Shown in pieces: positions 63,534 to 64,000 of a stretch of DNA of 64,000 nt; within the stretch, counting starts at the first letter, position 1; every line of letters starts with the position of its first letter. Made by a program: the position numbers and the translations under genes. The notes under the pieces were generated by a model, which worked only from the letters and a program-made list of their open reading frames with translations, ran no database searches and had not been told where the DNA came from. Origin of the DNA: Erysipelotrichales bacterium (GTDB taxonomy: Bacteria; Bacillota_I; Bacilli_A; Erysipelotrichales; Erysipelotrichaceae). The DNA is taken from NCBI GenBank assembly GCA_910575705.1, contig CAJTFG010000002.1, positions 310,001 through 374,000 on the forward strand, written 5' to 3'.

Positions 63534-64000
63534 ATGAAAGAAGGAATGAGCTTTGATTATCTGCCGCAGACAGATATTTATATATATCAGAGAAAAGACA
63601 TGTTTCGCATAAATACGGACACGGCTTTGCTCGGCGGGTTTATGAAGATAAATGAACAGGACAGGGTCTTGGATATCGGTACGAATAACGGTGCGCTGTT
63701 GCTATATGCCAACCGCTTTCATCCTTCTTTTCTTTACGGTGTTGAAATTCAAAAAGAGGCATGTGAACTGGCAGAAGAAAACATGCGCTATCACAATATA
63801 ACAAATTTCCAAATTTTTCATGAGAACATTCAGAACACGCATATAGACGCCGTGGATGTGATCGTATGCAATCCGCCGTATTTTAAAGTTTCACAAAATT
63901 CCCATATCAATGAATCCAAAGCTTTGCGCATCGCCCGTCATGAGATCTATCTGGATCTAGATACGCTCTTACAAAGTGTTGAGCGTCTATTAAAAGAAAA
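63534..64000 (+). CDS. trmN6: TrmN6-like tRNA adenine-N6 methyltransferase (5' part, runs off the window)
   Basis: The first 155 codons of a SAM-dependent N6-adenine methyltransferase. The start MKEGMSFDYLPQTDIYIYQR and FRINTDTALLGGFM are typical of the YfiC/TrmN6 group. DRVLDIGTNNGALLLY is the SAM site and VIVCNPPYFKVS the NPPY catalytic motif. It modifies A37 of tRNA-Val in Escherichia coli; the target here may differ. CAGGAG precedes the ATG. The gene is cut by the window end. Confidence 0.85.
   Translation, partial: MKEGMSFDYLPQTDIYIYQRKDMFRINTDTALLGGFMKINEQDRVLDIGTNNGALLLYANRFHPSFLYGVEIQKEACELAEENMRYHNITNFQIFHENIQNTHIDAVDVIVCNPPYFKVSQNSHINESKALRIARHEIYLDLDTLLQSVERLLKE

Overview
The window looks like a chromosomal segment of a low-to-moderate GC Firmicute, most probably Erysipelotrichia or a close relative. 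I infer this from gene order and sequence flavour, not from a database search. Pointers are the ruvAB, comN-secDF, recJ-apt-rel, murT-gatD and T-box-hisS-aspS blocks, a fused SecDF, the nusB-xseA-xseB-ispA-dxs-tlyA-recN-spoIVB-spo0A block, and strong AGGAGG ribosome sites.

Layout. 0.1-12.7 kb holds DNA repair, secretion and stringent-response genes, with a lipoprotein gene split by an in-frame stop at 7.56 kb. 12.7-19.55 kb holds a MATE pump, the lipid II amidation pair murT-gatD behind a promoter carrying a cre-like site, and a T-box controlling hisS-aspS. 19.6-29.8 kb is a strikingly AT-rich accessory island. It starts with a dead TnpV remnant. Next come a small XRE regulator and an m5C DNA methyltransferase, then a separately promoted five-gene operon encoding a GHKL (MutL/MORC-like) ATPase and unknown partners, including a possible SRA-like DNA reader. 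The island's right part is an IS1182-type element, an internally deleted AAA/DUF4143 gene and a dead IS256-type element.

29.8-47 kb returns to core-like DNA: acetyl-branch diaminopimelate synthesis (deacetylase, dapF, dapH), DUF1836-degV, a WYL regulator with a GyrI-like gene, a NUDIX hydrolase, an ECF S component overlapping a kinase, and an oxidative half-TCA module (aconitase divergent from citrate synthase-isocitrate dehydrogenase). These are followed by DUF1287, an SDR, a putative 6S-like RNA, a GH25 muramidase, a lipoprotein, an alpha/beta hydrolase and a TtcA-like enzyme. 47-64 kb holds truB-ribF, a RelA/SpoT-domain protein, a SpoIIIAH-like protein whose Shine-Dalgarno sits in a hairpin, asp23, the nusB-to-recN block, spoIVB, spo0A, dinB, spoIIM and the start of trmN6.

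The genes fit a fermentative, peptidoglycan-DAP or lysine-making bacterium that keeps part of the endospore programme. The best candidate for an undescribed system is the 20.0-25.7 kb module: a methyltransferase cassette and a tightly packed GHKL-ATPase operon, each with its own strong promoter overlaid by repeats or palindromes. I recognise no nuclease in it. All functional statements come from reading motifs and context; no searches were run.
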